DNA from: CAYNWK01 sp964400875
GTDB taxonomy: Bacteria > Chloroflexota > Anaerolineae > Anaerolineales > UBA4823
Direction: 5' to 3'
Length of the DNA stretch: 27,173 bases
Assembly (NCBI GenBank): GCA_964400875.1
Contig: CAYNWK010000050.1
Span: forward strand, 1 to 27,173
The position numbers were made by a program, and so were the translations under genes. Below the pieces are notes generated by a model that did no database searches, had not been told where the DNA came from, and saw only the letters and a list, made by a program, of their open reading frames with translations. This document shows, piece after piece, positions 7,827-15,608 of the stretch; the first letter of the stretch is position 1; every line of letters starts with the position of its first letter.

Positions 7827-9413
7827 TTGAAAGTCGTAGATTTTGATACTGCGGTCGAATACGTTAACGACGGGGACACCGTGGTGATCGGGGGTTCGGG
7901 CGGGGGGCACGCCGTACCTGAAGGATTGATCGCCGCCTTGGAGCAGCGCTTTTTGGCGAGCGGGTCGCCGCGGGGGCTGACCTTGCTACACCCGGTCGGG
8001 ATTGGAGATATGAGGGAACAAGGAGTAGGCCGGCTGGGTTACCCGGATTTATTAAAGCGCATCGTCACCGGCGCGCTGGTCAACACGCCCAAGATCCAGG
8101 AAATGGCGAAGCGCGACGAGATCGAAGCTTACACTCTGCCGCAAGGTTCTCTTTCGCAGCTGATGCGAGAAATGGCCGCAGGGAGGCCGGGACTGGTTTC
8201 ACCGGTAGGCTTGCACACCTTCGTGGACCCGCGCTATGGTGGGGGCAGCCAGAGCCCTTCGGCGGTTGACCAACTGGTCGAGCTGATCGAGATTGAAGGT
8301 CAAGAGTGGCTGCTGTATAAGCCGTACCGGGTCGATGTGGCCTTCTTGCGCGGCACGACCGCGGACGAAGACGGCAACGTGACCATGGAGCAAGAAGCGG
8401 TATTCGGGGAAATGCTGCCCATGGCGATGGCCACCCGGCGGTCAGGCGGGATCGTGATCGTACAGGTTGCCCGGCTGGCGAAAGGCGGCACACTGCCCCC
8501 CAAGCAGGTGAAGATACCGGGCATGCTGGTCGATTTGGTGGTAGTGGACCCGGAGCAACGGCAGACTTATTTAACGAAGTACAGCCCGGCTTACGCAGGG
8601 GAATTGCGCATCCCGCTGGAGGCGATTCCTGCTCTACCGTTCGACGCGCGCAAAGTGATCGCCCGGCGGGCAGCCATGGAGCTGTTCCCCGGAGCGGTCT
8701 GCAACCTGGGCGCGGGCATCTCGACCGGCATCGCCAACATCGCTGCGGAAGAAGGATTCCTGGACCAAATCGTGCTGACCAACGAGCAGGGCTTGATCGG
8801 CGGCGCGCCGGCCTCCGGCGTGGACGCTGGCGCGGGCGTGAACTACAGCGCGATGATCGATCAGCCCTACCAATTCGATTTCTACGACGGCGGCGGGCTC
8901 GACCTGGCATTCCTGTCCTTCGCACAGGTTGACCGGGAAGGCAGCGTAAACGTAAGTCGCTTCGGAGGCCAGATCATTGGCATCGGAGGTTTTCAAAACA
9001 TCGCCCAAAATGCCAAAAAAGTGGTCTTCTCGGGGACTTTTACCGCTGGCGGTCTGGAGATCGCCTGGGAGGGCGGGGAAACACGCATCCTTCGTGAAGG
9101 ACGCCATAAAAAATTCGTAGAAACGCTGGAGCAGATATCCTACAACGGAACCTGGGCTGGCCGGCAAGGCCAGGAGACCTTATTCGCCACCGAACGGGCG
9201 GTCTTCCGCTGTGGGGAAAGCGGCTTGATGCTGGAAGAATACGCGCCCGGGATCGACGTTGAGCGCGACATCCTGGCCCAAACCGATTTCGAGATCCAGG
9301 TGTCCCCGGATCTGAGGGCGATGGACGCACGCTTGTTCAGCCTCGACCCGATGGGCTATGCAGAGGACTTGACCCAGAAACCACGCCTCAACATCCCTGC
9401 GAGATTAATTTGA
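7827..9413 (+). CDS. Family I acyl-CoA:carboxylate CoA-transferase, both subunits in one chain
   Basis: At 528 aa this matches single-chain propionate or acetate CoA-transferases (Pct/YdiF type), in which the alpha and beta subunits are joined. The N-terminal half shows DGDTVVIGGSGGGHAVPEGLIAALE. The C-terminal half has LTNEQGLIGG, where E320 is the expected catalytic glutamate that forms the glutamyl-CoA ester, followed by the glycine-rich SRFGGQIIGIGGFQNIAQNA and VFSGTFTAGGLE. The start is TTG at 7827, four nt after the OYE stop; no ATG is near. It would move CoA from an acyl-CoA such as acetyl-CoA to a carboxylic acid without ATP. With the crotonase after it, it suggests that an acid intermediate is handled as its CoA ester. 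Confidence 0.9.
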   Translation: MKVVDFDTAVEYVNDGDTVVIGGSGGGHAVPEGLIAALEQRFLASGSPRGLTLLHPVGIGDMREQGVGRLGYPDLLKRIVTGALVNTPKIQEMAKRDEIEAYTLPQGSLSQLMREMAAGRPGLVSPVGLHTFVDPRYGGGSQSPSAVDQLVELIEIEGQEWLLYKPYRVDVAFLRGTTADEDGNVTMEQEAVFGEMLPMAMATRRSGGIVIVQVARLAKGGTLPPKQVKIPGMLVDLVVVDPEQRQTYLTKYSPAYAGELRIPLEAIPALPFDARKVIARRAAMELFPGAVCNLGAGISTGIANIAAEEGFLDQIVLTNEQGLIGGAPASGVDAGAGVNYSAMIDQPYQFDFYDGGGLDLAFLSFAQVDREGSVNVSRFGGQIIGIGGFQNIAQNAKKVVFSGTFTAGGLEIAWEGGETRILREGRHKKFVETLEQISYNGTWAGRQGQETLFATERAVFRCGESGLMLEEYAPGIDVERDILAQTDFEIQVSPDLRAMDARLFSLDPMGYAEDLTQKPRLNIPARLI

Positions 9414-9440
9414 AGGGATAATTAATGGTGAGCTGCGCCT

Positions 9441-10253
9441 ATGGATGAAAAAAAGATTACGAACGCCAAAAGTGAAGGGGAGATGGAGACCCAGGCGATC
9501 CAGGTTGATTACCCCGTGGAAGGGGTCGCACGGGTCACGATCGCCTCGCAGCCGCTGGGAGTCTTGCGGTTTGGGGTGAAGCGGGCCATAAAAAAACAGC
9601 TGGCTGAACTGGAAGGCAATAAAAAAATCCGCTGCCTGGTGCTAACCGGCATGGACAGGGCTTTTTCAGTGGGCTCGGACATCCGCGATTTCAGTGCCGA
9701 AGTCGGCTGGCTGCTGGAAAATGAGTACGTGGAAGCCGGGTTGAACGCGGCCATCGAAGATTCACGATTGCCGGTGATCGCCGCCTTGAACGGGTTTACC
9801 CTCGGAGGGGGCGCAGTTTTAGCCCTGGCCTGCGATATCCGCATCGCGGCTCAATCGGCCCAGATCGGGTTTCCCGAGGTCAAAGTAGGCGCGTTCGCAT
9901 CGGGGAGCGGCACGCAGCGACTTCCCCGCCAGGTGGGGCGGGGGAGGGCGCTGGAACTGCTGTTGACCGGGCGCACCATCGACGCCGAGGAAGCGCTGCG
10001 ATTCGGCCTGGTGGAGGACGTTGCGCCCGACGAGCAGTTAATGGTACAGGCGCTGGATCTCGCTGCCCGGATCGCAGCCAATTCTCCTGTGGCGGTTGCG
10101 GCGTCGAAACGCTGCGTGGTCACCGGTTTGCGGGATGGATTTGCCGCCGGGCTGGACGAAGAACGCCGCCTGCGGGTCGAAACCGGACCAGGCCCGGAAG
10201 CCATCGAAGGCCGGGTGGCCTTCATCGAAAAGCGCCCCGCCAGGTTTGATTGA
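9441..10253 (+). CDS. Enoyl-CoA hydratase/isomerase family protein (crotonase fold), one catalytic Glu absent
   Basis: The 270-aa crotonase has the CoA-binding and oxyanion segments (VGSDIRDFS and ALNGFTLGGGAVLALACDIRIA), the IGFPEVKVG motif and GSGTQRLPRQVGRGRALELLLTG. E146 in FPE matches the second catalytic glutamate of rat hydratase (E164). The first (E144, in GGGCE) is V126 here. Enoyl-CoA isomerases and some other crotonases also keep only one, so simple hydration is doubtful. The start is ATG 9441. An in-frame ATG at 9483 would remove a 14-residue charged lead-in and is also possible. It sits between the CoA-transferase and the FAH-family gene, so it probably acts on the CoA ester made by the transferase. 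Confidence 0.88.
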   Translation: MDEKKITNAKSEGEMETQAIQVDYPVEGVARVTIASQPLGVLRFGVKRAIKKQLAELEGNKKIRCLVLTGMDRAFSVGSDIRDFSAEVGWLLENEYVEAGLNAAIEDSRLPVIAALNGFTLGGGAVLALACDIRIAAQSAQIGFPEVKVGAFASGSGTQRLPRQVGRGRALELLLTGRTIDAEEALRFGLVEDVAPDEQLMVQALDLAARIAANSPVAVAASKRCVVTGLRDGFAAGLDEERRLRVETGPGPEAIEGRVAFIEKRPARFD

Positions 10254-10270
10254 GAGCAGCGTTCAGAACG

Positions 10271-11215
10271 ATGTATTTGGTCCACTACCAGGCTGGGATC
10301 GAACGAAGGACGGGTTTTTGCATCGAAGGTAGTGTCTTCGATCTGCAGACCGGCGTCGAACTGTGGGAGGAGGGGGAGACACTTGCTGGGAACAAATCCT
10401 CCGAGGAACTCCCAGGGAGCATCGACGCACTGCTGCGTCAGGGACTCCATAGATTCGAACAGTTGGAGGCGGTCTACCAATACCTCTGCGAGTATTCAAG
10501 CCGCGATGCAGGGGTTATGGCAGGGGAGTGGATCTATCCCTCGGACCAAGTACGCTGGCTGCCGCCCATACTCCGGCCAGGAAAGATCATCTGTGTGGGG
10601 CTTAACTACCCCGCCATCCCAGGAAATGAGGCGGGGGAACGCCCCGAGTATCCGGTCTTATTCCACAAGGTCTCGACCGCGTTGTCCGGACACCGCACAC
10701 CGATCGTCATGCCCGCCATCAGCCAGGAGGTGGAATACGAAGGGGAGCTGGCGGTGGTGATCGGATGGCGGGCGAAGAACATCCGGGAAAAAGAGGCGTT
10801 GGAATACGTTGCAGGATACACCATCGCAAACGACATCGGCGCCCGCGACTTGCAACGGCGCAGCTCGCAGTGGACCTCCGGCAAGATGTTCGATACCTTT
10901 TGCCCGCTAGGGCCTGTGTTGGCCACTAAAATCGAAGCGCCCGAACCCAACCAGTTGAAAATCGAGACAAGGCTTAATGGAACACTGGTGCAGTCCGCCA
11001 GCACCGCAGAGATGATCTTCCATGTTCCACACCTGGTGAGCTATATTTCCTCGCTGACCACGCTCGAGCCCGGCGATCTGATCCTTACAGGGTCGCCGAA
11101 GCGGGTAGGACCCAAGCTCGACCCGCGCACGCTACTCCAGCCGGGGGATGAGATCACGGTGACCATCGAAAACCTGGACAGCCTGTGCAACCCGGTCGTC
11201 CGGGAGGAGGTCTGA
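10271..11215 (+). CDS. Fumarylacetoacetate hydrolase (FAH) family protein
   Basis: The protein has an N-terminal small domain and a C-terminal FAH fold. The catalytic part starts at PGKIICVGLNYPAI, and the metal ligands are seen in EVEYEGELAVVIG (two Glu) and NDIGARDLQ (Asp). It ends with LEPGDLILTGSPKRVG and PGDEITVTIENL, all standard for the family. ATG 10271 gives 314 aa starting MYLVHYQAG, like family N-termini. TTG 10250, overlapping the crotonase stop, would add seven residues. FAH enzymes split or decarboxylate beta-diketo acids; 2,4-diketo-3-deoxy-sugar-acid hydrolases of non-phosphorylative pathways belong here. With a dehydrogenase next door (11216) and dehydratase-like enolases in the locus, that role is plausible but not proven. 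An acylpyruvase or homoprotocatechuate-type role is an alternative. Confidence 0.88.
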   Translation: MYLVHYQAGIERRTGFCIEGSVFDLQTGVELWEEGETLAGNKSSEELPGSIDALLRQGLHRFEQLEAVYQYLCEYSSRDAGVMAGEWIYPSDQVRWLPPILRPGKIICVGLNYPAIPGNEAGERPEYPVLFHKVSTALSGHRTPIVMPAISQEVEYEGELAVVIGWRAKNIREKEALEYVAGYTIANDIGARDLQRRSSQWTSGKMFDTFCPLGPVLATKIEAPEPNQLKIETRLNGTLVQSASTAEMIFHVPHLVSYISSLTTLEPGDLILTGSPKRVGPKLDPRTLLQPGDEITVTIENLDSLCNPVVREEV

Positions 11216-12253
11216 ATGTCGAGCAGTTATCCCATGGCAATCGTCGCTGCGCCCGGAAAGATCGAATATCGGGAGCATGCGGTCCCAGAGCTCGGAGCAA
11301 ACGACGTCAAGGTGAAGGTACGTGCCGTAACATTGTGCGGCAGCGACGCCCATATCTTCAAGGGGAAGCACCCGGCCGCGCCCTTGCCCGTCGCAGTGGG
11401 CCACGAGATCGCCGGGGAAGTAGTGGAGATTGGTCCGCAGGTCACCCGGGTGCATCCCGGCGATCGGGTTGCGGTGGAGCCGGTGATCGCTTGCGGGAGG
11501 TGCTATTTTTGCCGACGCGGGCAATACCACCTTTGCACCGAGATCAGCTTTCAATACCGGCAAGGCCAGGGAGGCTTGACTCCTTATTTCGTCGTGGGTG
11601 AGCAATGGGCGCATCCCTTTCCGCCGGCGATCACGTACGCGGAAGGCGCGTTGCTCGAACCGCTCTCGGTGGCGCTGCATGCTGTCAAGAAAAGCGGGAT
11701 CAGCGTGGGCCAGAGCAGCGCGATCTTCGGCGCAGGCGCGATAGGGCTTATGCTATTGCAGTTAGTGCGTCTGGGGGGTGGGGGTAAGACGTTCGTGGTG
11801 GACATAAATTCAAGCCGTTTGCGTGTAGCCATTGAATTGGGCGCCATTAATGCCCTGGACAACCGTTCAACGGAGGTGGAGGAGGCGATTAAAGCCGAGA
11901 CAGGCGGATTAGGTGCGGATTGTGCGTTTGAAGCGGTTGGGCTGCCGGTTACGCTGGCGCAGGCCTTGAGGTCCGTGAGAAAAGGAGGCCGGGTTGTCCT
12001 GGTGGGGTTGTTCGAGCTGGAGGAGATCAGCATCCCCGCCAACATCTTCGTTCAGCGGGAGATTACACTGGCCGGGTCGCAGGGATATAACTGGGATTTT
12101 CAGGAGGCAACCCAGCTCTTGATCGATGAAAAAGTAGATTTGAAAAGGTTGATCACCCACGAATTCCCATACGGTGAAGTACAGCAGGCCTTTGATACGA
12201 TGATGGACCCAGGGCAAGAAGCGATCAAGGTCCTCGTTCATGTGGAAGATTAG
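11216..12253 (+). CDS. Zinc-dependent medium-chain alcohol/polyol dehydrogenase
   Basis: This 345-aa MDR protein has catalytic zinc residues C41 (LCGSDAHIFKG), H63 and E64 (VGHEIAGEVVEIG), and a full structural-zinc set C93, C96, C99 and C107. The Rossmann motif FGAGAIGLMLLQL is followed by FVVDINSSRL, whose Asp after the second strand favours NAD+ over NADP+. It resembles sorbitol, threonine or galactitol dehydrogenases. The ATG directly abuts the FAH stop, and a strong GGAGGAGG precedes it. It likely oxidises a secondary alcohol of a sugar or sugar acid; directly after an FAH gene, a 2-keto-3-deoxy acid 4- or 5-dehydrogenase is one option. It is the last gene before the LacI promoter at 12260. 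Confidence 0.9.
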   Translation: MSSSYPMAIVAAPGKIEYREHAVPELGANDVKVKVRAVTLCGSDAHIFKGKHPAAPLPVAVGHEIAGEVVEIGPQVTRVHPGDRVAVEPVIACGRCYFCRRGQYHLCTEISFQYRQGQGGLTPYFVVGEQWAHPFPPAITYAEGALLEPLSVALHAVKKSGISVGQSSAIFGAGAIGLMLLQLVRLGGGGKTFVVDINSSRLRVAIELGAINALDNRSTEVEEAIKAETGGLGADCAFEAVGLPVTLAQALRSVRKGGRVVLVGLFELEEISIPANIFVQREITLAGSQGYNWDFQEATQLLIDEKVDLKRLITHEFPYGEVQQAFDTMMDPGQEAIKVLVHVED

Positions 12254-12259
12254 AAATGC

Positions 12260-12288
12260 TTGACACGAGTATTTTTTGCCTCTATACT
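12260..12288 (+). promoter_or_regulatory. Strong sigma70-type promoter for the LacI-family gene
   Basis: TTGACA (12260-12265, perfect consensus) and TATACT (12283-12288, five of six) are separated by exactly 17 nt. This is the best promoter in the window. The predicted transcription start is near 12295, inside the operator cluster at 12291-12328. It begins 6 nt after the alcohol dehydrogenase stop, so genes from here on can be transcribed separately from the upstream run. No terminator is visible before it. Confidence 0.85.
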
Positions 12289-12290
12289 GT

Positions 12291-12328
12291 TGTTAGCGCT
12301 CCCGTGAGCGCTAACGGTAACGCTAACA
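12291..12328. promoter_or_regulatory. LacI-family operator cluster: three cores at 12-bp spacing
   Basis: Cores AGCGCT (12295-12300), AGCGCT (12307-12312) and AACGCT (12319-12324) lie exactly 12 bp apart, each with a central CG. The first carries a perfect left half (TGTTAGC from 12291) and the third a perfect right half (GCTAACA, ending 12328) of the LacI-type palindrome TGTTAGCGCTAACA. The first two also form one large inverted repeat, GTTAGCGCT / AGCGCTAAC with a 6-nt spacer. The cluster begins 3 bp after the -10 box and covers the start site, so a bound repressor would block initiation. The regulator encoded at 12343 is the obvious ligand. Confidence 0.85.
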
Positions 12329-12342
12329 GAGGACTCGACCGG

Positions 12343-13368
12343 ATGGCCCATCGCATCACCATGACCGACGTTGCCGAATCGGCCGGCGTATCTTTGATGA
12401 CCGTCTCCCGGGTGGTCAATAACAAAGAGGACGTCAGCCAGGAGACGCGGCAGCGGGTGCTGGACGTTATCCAGGAGCTGGGGTACCGGCCCAGCAGTAT
12501 CGCACGCGGATTGGTCACCCGGCGGACCGGGACCTTGGGGGTGGTCGTCCCCGACATCGATAACGCTTTTTTCTCCGGCGTGGTGCGCGGCGCGGAGAAC
12601 CAGGCTTATGCTGACGATTACAGTGTCTTTCTCGGCAACACCAACGAAGATCCGGACAGGGAGCTGGCCGTGCTCGATTCCCTGGAGGAGAAGCTCGTCG
12701 ATGGTTTGATCCTGTGCAGTTCACGCCTGGAGACGGAGCAGCTGCGCCAGGTTGTCGACCGCTTTCCTTCGGTCGTACTGCTCTCGCGAGAGCTCGAAGA
12801 GGACTGCGCCGGCACGGTGTTGATCGATGATCGGCTGGGGGGACGGCTGGCGGCAGAACACCTGATCCACAATGGGCACCGGGTGATCGGTTATATCTCG
12901 GGTCCACCAGTCTCGCACAGCGCCCACTGGCGGGTAGCCGGTTTCCGGGAGACGCTGGAAGCCGCCGGGCTTCCCTTCAATCCGAATTGGATCCGGCACT
13001 GCCAGCCGTTGGTCGAGCAGGGCAGCCAGACCGCCAGGGAACTGCTCACCTCTCACCCGGAATTGACCGCGTTGATCTGTCACAATGACCTGCTGGCGGT
13101 CGGCGCGCTGCACGTTTGCAGGGAACTTGGACTGCGCCCGCCCGAGGATATCGCCATCGTCGGTTTCGACGATATCCCTCTAGCCTCACTGGTTAACCCT
13201 CCACTGACCACCTGCCGGGTGGACAGGCACGAGCTGGGAGCAAAGGCGATGCGCATGCTGCTCGACCAAATTACAGTAAGCCCCGATAGCTATGAAAAAC
13301 TCGTCTTAGAGCCAGAATTGATCGTACGGGCCAGCACATCCTCCTTCTTTTCCGGGGACGGTTCATGA
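12343..13368 (+). CDS. LacI-family transcriptional regulator
   Basis: The 341-aa regulator has an N-terminal HTH (TMTDVAESAGVSLMTVSRVV), the hinge helix with GYRPSSIARGLV, and a periplasmic-binding-protein-like effector domain (GVVVPDIDNAFFSGVVRG; LTALICHNDLLAVGALHVC; EDIAIVGFDDIPLASLVNPP). ATG 12343 is chosen because the promoter (12260-12288) and operators lie upstream of it, and AGAGGA at 12328-12333 is 9 nt away. The open frame reaching 12256 would begin before the promoter and is not real. It overlaps the UroD gene by 4 nt. Members usually repress and are released by a sugar or sugar derivative. The operator cluster on its own promoter indicates autoregulation of this regulator and probably of the genes behind it. 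Confidence 0.95.
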   Translation: MAHRITMTDVAESAGVSLMTVSRVVNNKEDVSQETRQRVLDVIQELGYRPSSIARGLVTRRTGTLGVVVPDIDNAFFSGVVRGAENQAYADDYSVFLGNTNEDPDRELAVLDSLEEKLVDGLILCSSRLETEQLRQVVDRFPSVVLLSRELEEDCAGTVLIDDRLGGRLAAEHLIHNGHRVIGYISGPPVSHSAHWRVAGFRETLEAAGLPFNPNWIRHCQPLVEQGSQTARELLTSHPELTALICHNDLLAVGALHVCRELGLRPPEDIAIVGFDDIPLASLVNPPLTTCRVDRHELGAKAMRMLLDQITVSPDSYEKLVLEPELIVRASTSSFFSGDGS

Positions 13369-14378
13369 ACGCGAAAGAACGGCTCTTGCGCGCGTTGCGA
13401 CGCCAGCCGGTCGACCGGCCGCCTGCCGCCGCATTGGCGACCGGAATCACGGTGGAAATGATGGACAAATCCGGGATTTGCTGGCCCGAAGCGCACACAG
13501 ACGCGGGCAAGCTGGCCGGGTTGGCGGAGACGATCTGGCTTTACACCGGCATCGAGAGCATCAAGCTGCCCTTCTGCATGACGATCGAGGTCGAAGCGCT
13601 CGGCGCAGAGATCGATTACCGCACAATAGATACCCTGCCGACGGAAAAAAGTCACCTTTGGGATCACCCAGACGAACTTTCTATCCCGGAAGACTTCCTT
13701 GACCGGGGTAGGGTACCAACGGTGCTCGAGGCGATCTCCCAATTGCGCCGCAAATACGATCAAGAGGTCGCCATTGTAAGCTCCATCGTAGGGCCATTCT
13801 CATTGGGAGCGAAACTTTTTGGCTTCGATAACTTCCTGATCTGGCTGCTCACGGACCCGGATTACGTACACCGCATCATGGAGCGCCTGACTGGGTTGGC
13901 GATCCGCTACGCCAACAAGCAAGTCGAGGCCGGCGCGGATGTCATCCTGATTGGCGAAGCCACCTGTACTGGAGACCTGATATCACCGGATACTTACCGG
14001 GATTTCATCGCCCCTTATCACAGCCAAATGTGCCCCAGCATTCAAGCGCCCAACGTCCTGCACATTTGTGGAAAATCCACCAATCACACTAAATACATCG
14101 CTGAGGTCGGCGCGAACGCTTATAACTTCGATGAGGGGGTCGATGTATCAATCGCCCGCGGTTATCTGCAGGGAAAGATGGCTCTGAGCGGGAACGTTCC
14201 GACGGTCAGCATGCTGCTGAACGGCACACCTGAAGATGTTTATCTGGCTTCCATGGAATGTTTACAAAACGGGATCGAAATCCTGACTCCCGGATGCGCG
14301 CTGCCGCCCTATACCCCTCTGGAGAACATCAAAGCGATGACGCGGGCGGTGCGCGCCTGGATACCTGACCCAGCCTAA
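13365..14378 (+). CDS. UroD-family protein with intact zinc site, MtaA/MtbA-like methyltransferase
   Basis: The 337-aa protein has the uroporphyrinogen-decarboxylase fold signature but resembles methylcobamide:thiol methyltransferases more than HemE. The opening is NAKERLLRALRRQPVDRPP. A zinc site is visible as H233-x-C235 in LHICGKSTNH and C311 in LTPGCALPPYTPLENIKAM, and SGNVPTVSMLLNGTPEDV is typical. In MtaA-type enzymes this His/Cys/Cys set binds the zinc that activates the methyl-accepting thiol. The ATG overlaps the LacI stop (ATGA), so it is likely controlled by that repressor. No corrinoid protein or methyltransferase partner is in the window. Handling of methyl groups from a methylated substrate is possible, but the acceptor and donor are unknown. 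Haem synthesis is unlikely given the context and motifs. Confidence 0.85.
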   Translation: MNAKERLLRALRRQPVDRPPAAALATGITVEMMDKSGICWPEAHTDAGKLAGLAETIWLYTGIESIKLPFCMTIEVEALGAEIDYRTIDTLPTEKSHLWDHPDELSIPEDFLDRGRVPTVLEAISQLRRKYDQEVAIVSSIVGPFSLGAKLFGFDNFLIWLLTDPDYVHRIMERLTGLAIRYANKQVEAGADVILIGEATCTGDLISPDTYRDFIAPYHSQMCPSIQAPNVLHICGKSTNHTKYIAEVGANAYNFDEGVDVSIARGYLQGKMALSGNVPTVSMLLNGTPEDVYLASMECLQNGIEILTPGCALPPYTPLENIKAMTRAVRAWIPDPA

Positions 14379-14420
14379 ACAAAATTACCGGTAGTGTTCG
14401 AGATAGAGAGTGAGGAGAAT

Positions 14421-15508
14421 GTGAGTACGATCGTTCGTATAGAGATCGGCCGGTTTGACTACGATTTTGTGGGGGAATTCAAGTTCTTTAAACCCGGTCC
14501 CGACGGGGTGGTCCGGCGCCCTTCGGTCCTCGTGCGAATAACGGATGAAGACGGTCGAATGGGTTGGGGACAGGCAGTGCCCGTGCCCACCTGGACTTAC
14601 GAAACGGTCGAGAGCGTTCAAAGCACGCTGGAAACCTACCTGGCCCCGGCAGTGCTCGGCGCGGATCCGGCCGATTTTGAGGACATCCACGAGCGCATGG
14701 AGCACGCCATCAAGCCGGCCTTCACCGTTGGGCAGCCGCTATGCAAGGCGGCAATCGACATGGCCTGCTACGATCTTGCGGGTGTACAACAGGAGAAGCC
14801 GGTTTACGAACTGCTAGGTGGCGCCGAGATGCGCTCCTTAAAGCTCAATTGGACGGTCAATTCGATGGATATGGCTGTCGTCGAGGAGCAGCTGGAGCAA
14901 GGCCGAGCGCGCGGGTACCACCATTACACGGTAAAAGTTGGACCACCACAAAAGCCCGAGTACGATCTGGCATTGATCAAGAAAATCCGGGAGTACGCCT
15001 CCGAGAGCTTCCTGTGGGCCGACGCCAACACCGGCTACTCCCTGGACACTGCCCTGGAGACCATCCCCAGGCTGGCCGACGCCGGGCTGCAGGTGCTTGA
15101 ATCGCCCTTGCCACCGCACCAATTCCGTGGGTACCAGGCTCTCATGCGCCAGGGTGCAGTGCGTATTTTCATGGACGAAGGCATCATTTCACCAGCGGAA
15201 GTCGCCGAGTTCATCGCATTAGGCATGTTCGACGGCATCACGATGAAACCCGCCCGCTGCGCGGGGATATTTTATTCCCAACAAATCATCCGAATGTTGA
15301 AAGATAACCATCTTGCGATATTAGGTTCGGGCCTCACCGATCCTGACATCTCCCTGGCCGCGGCCCTACACCTTTTCGCCTGGGCAGGAATCACTCGCCC
15401 CTGTGCTCTCAATGGCCCCCAATTCCTAGCAAACACACTGGTGGCGAGTGATTTTCTGCCTTCGGGCGGCGAGATGCGAATACCTGATGGGCCCGGCTTC
15501 GGAGTCGA
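14421..15508 (+). CDS. Enolase-superfamily protein, muconate lactonizing / mandelate racemase type (3' end in gap)
   Basis: About 362 residues are visible before the N run. Active-site residues match the MLE subgroup at a constant +3 offset from my recollection of P. putida MLE numbering: K172 (TVKVG), D201 (WADANTG), E227 (VLESPLPP), D252/E253 (FMDEG) and K276 (TMKPARCAG). The first Lys of the usual KxK is T170. The last visible residues, DGPGFGV, are typical of the family C-terminus, so only a short tail is missing. GTG 14421 is preferred, with GAGGAG at 14412-14417; GTG 14394 lacks a site. Family enzymes abstract the alpha proton of a carboxylate (dehydration, epimerisation, cycloisomerisation). 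An acid-sugar dehydratase or epimerase is likely here. The frame continues through the N run, but that is an artefact. Confidence 0.88.
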
Positions 15509-15608
15509 NNNNNNNNNNNNNNNNNNNNNNNNNNNNNNNNNNNNNNNNNNNNNNNNNNNNNNNNNNNNNNNNNNNNNNNNNNNNNNNNNNNNNNNNNNNN
15601 NNNNNNNN
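15509..15608. other. Assembly gap (100 N)
   Basis: Exactly 100 undetermined bases, the usual placeholder for a scaffold join of unknown length. Coding sequence on both sides belongs to two different enolase-superfamily genes. The true gap must hold the last codons of the first gene, the start of the second (about 55 residues by comparison with the homologue at 26395), and any spacer. The real missing stretch is therefore probably longer than 100 nt. Any reading frame crossing it is meaningless. Confidence 0.97.

Noticed and set aside
12256..12342. Upstream extension of the LacI-family gene to 12256
   Set aside because: This segment contains the promoter and the operator cluster, and family homology begins only at the HTH after 12343.
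13365..14378. Haem-biosynthetic uroporphyrinogen decarboxylase (HemE)
   Set aside because: The zinc-type HICG and PGC motifs and the catabolic context fit the methyltransferase-like branch instead, and no other haem genes are present.
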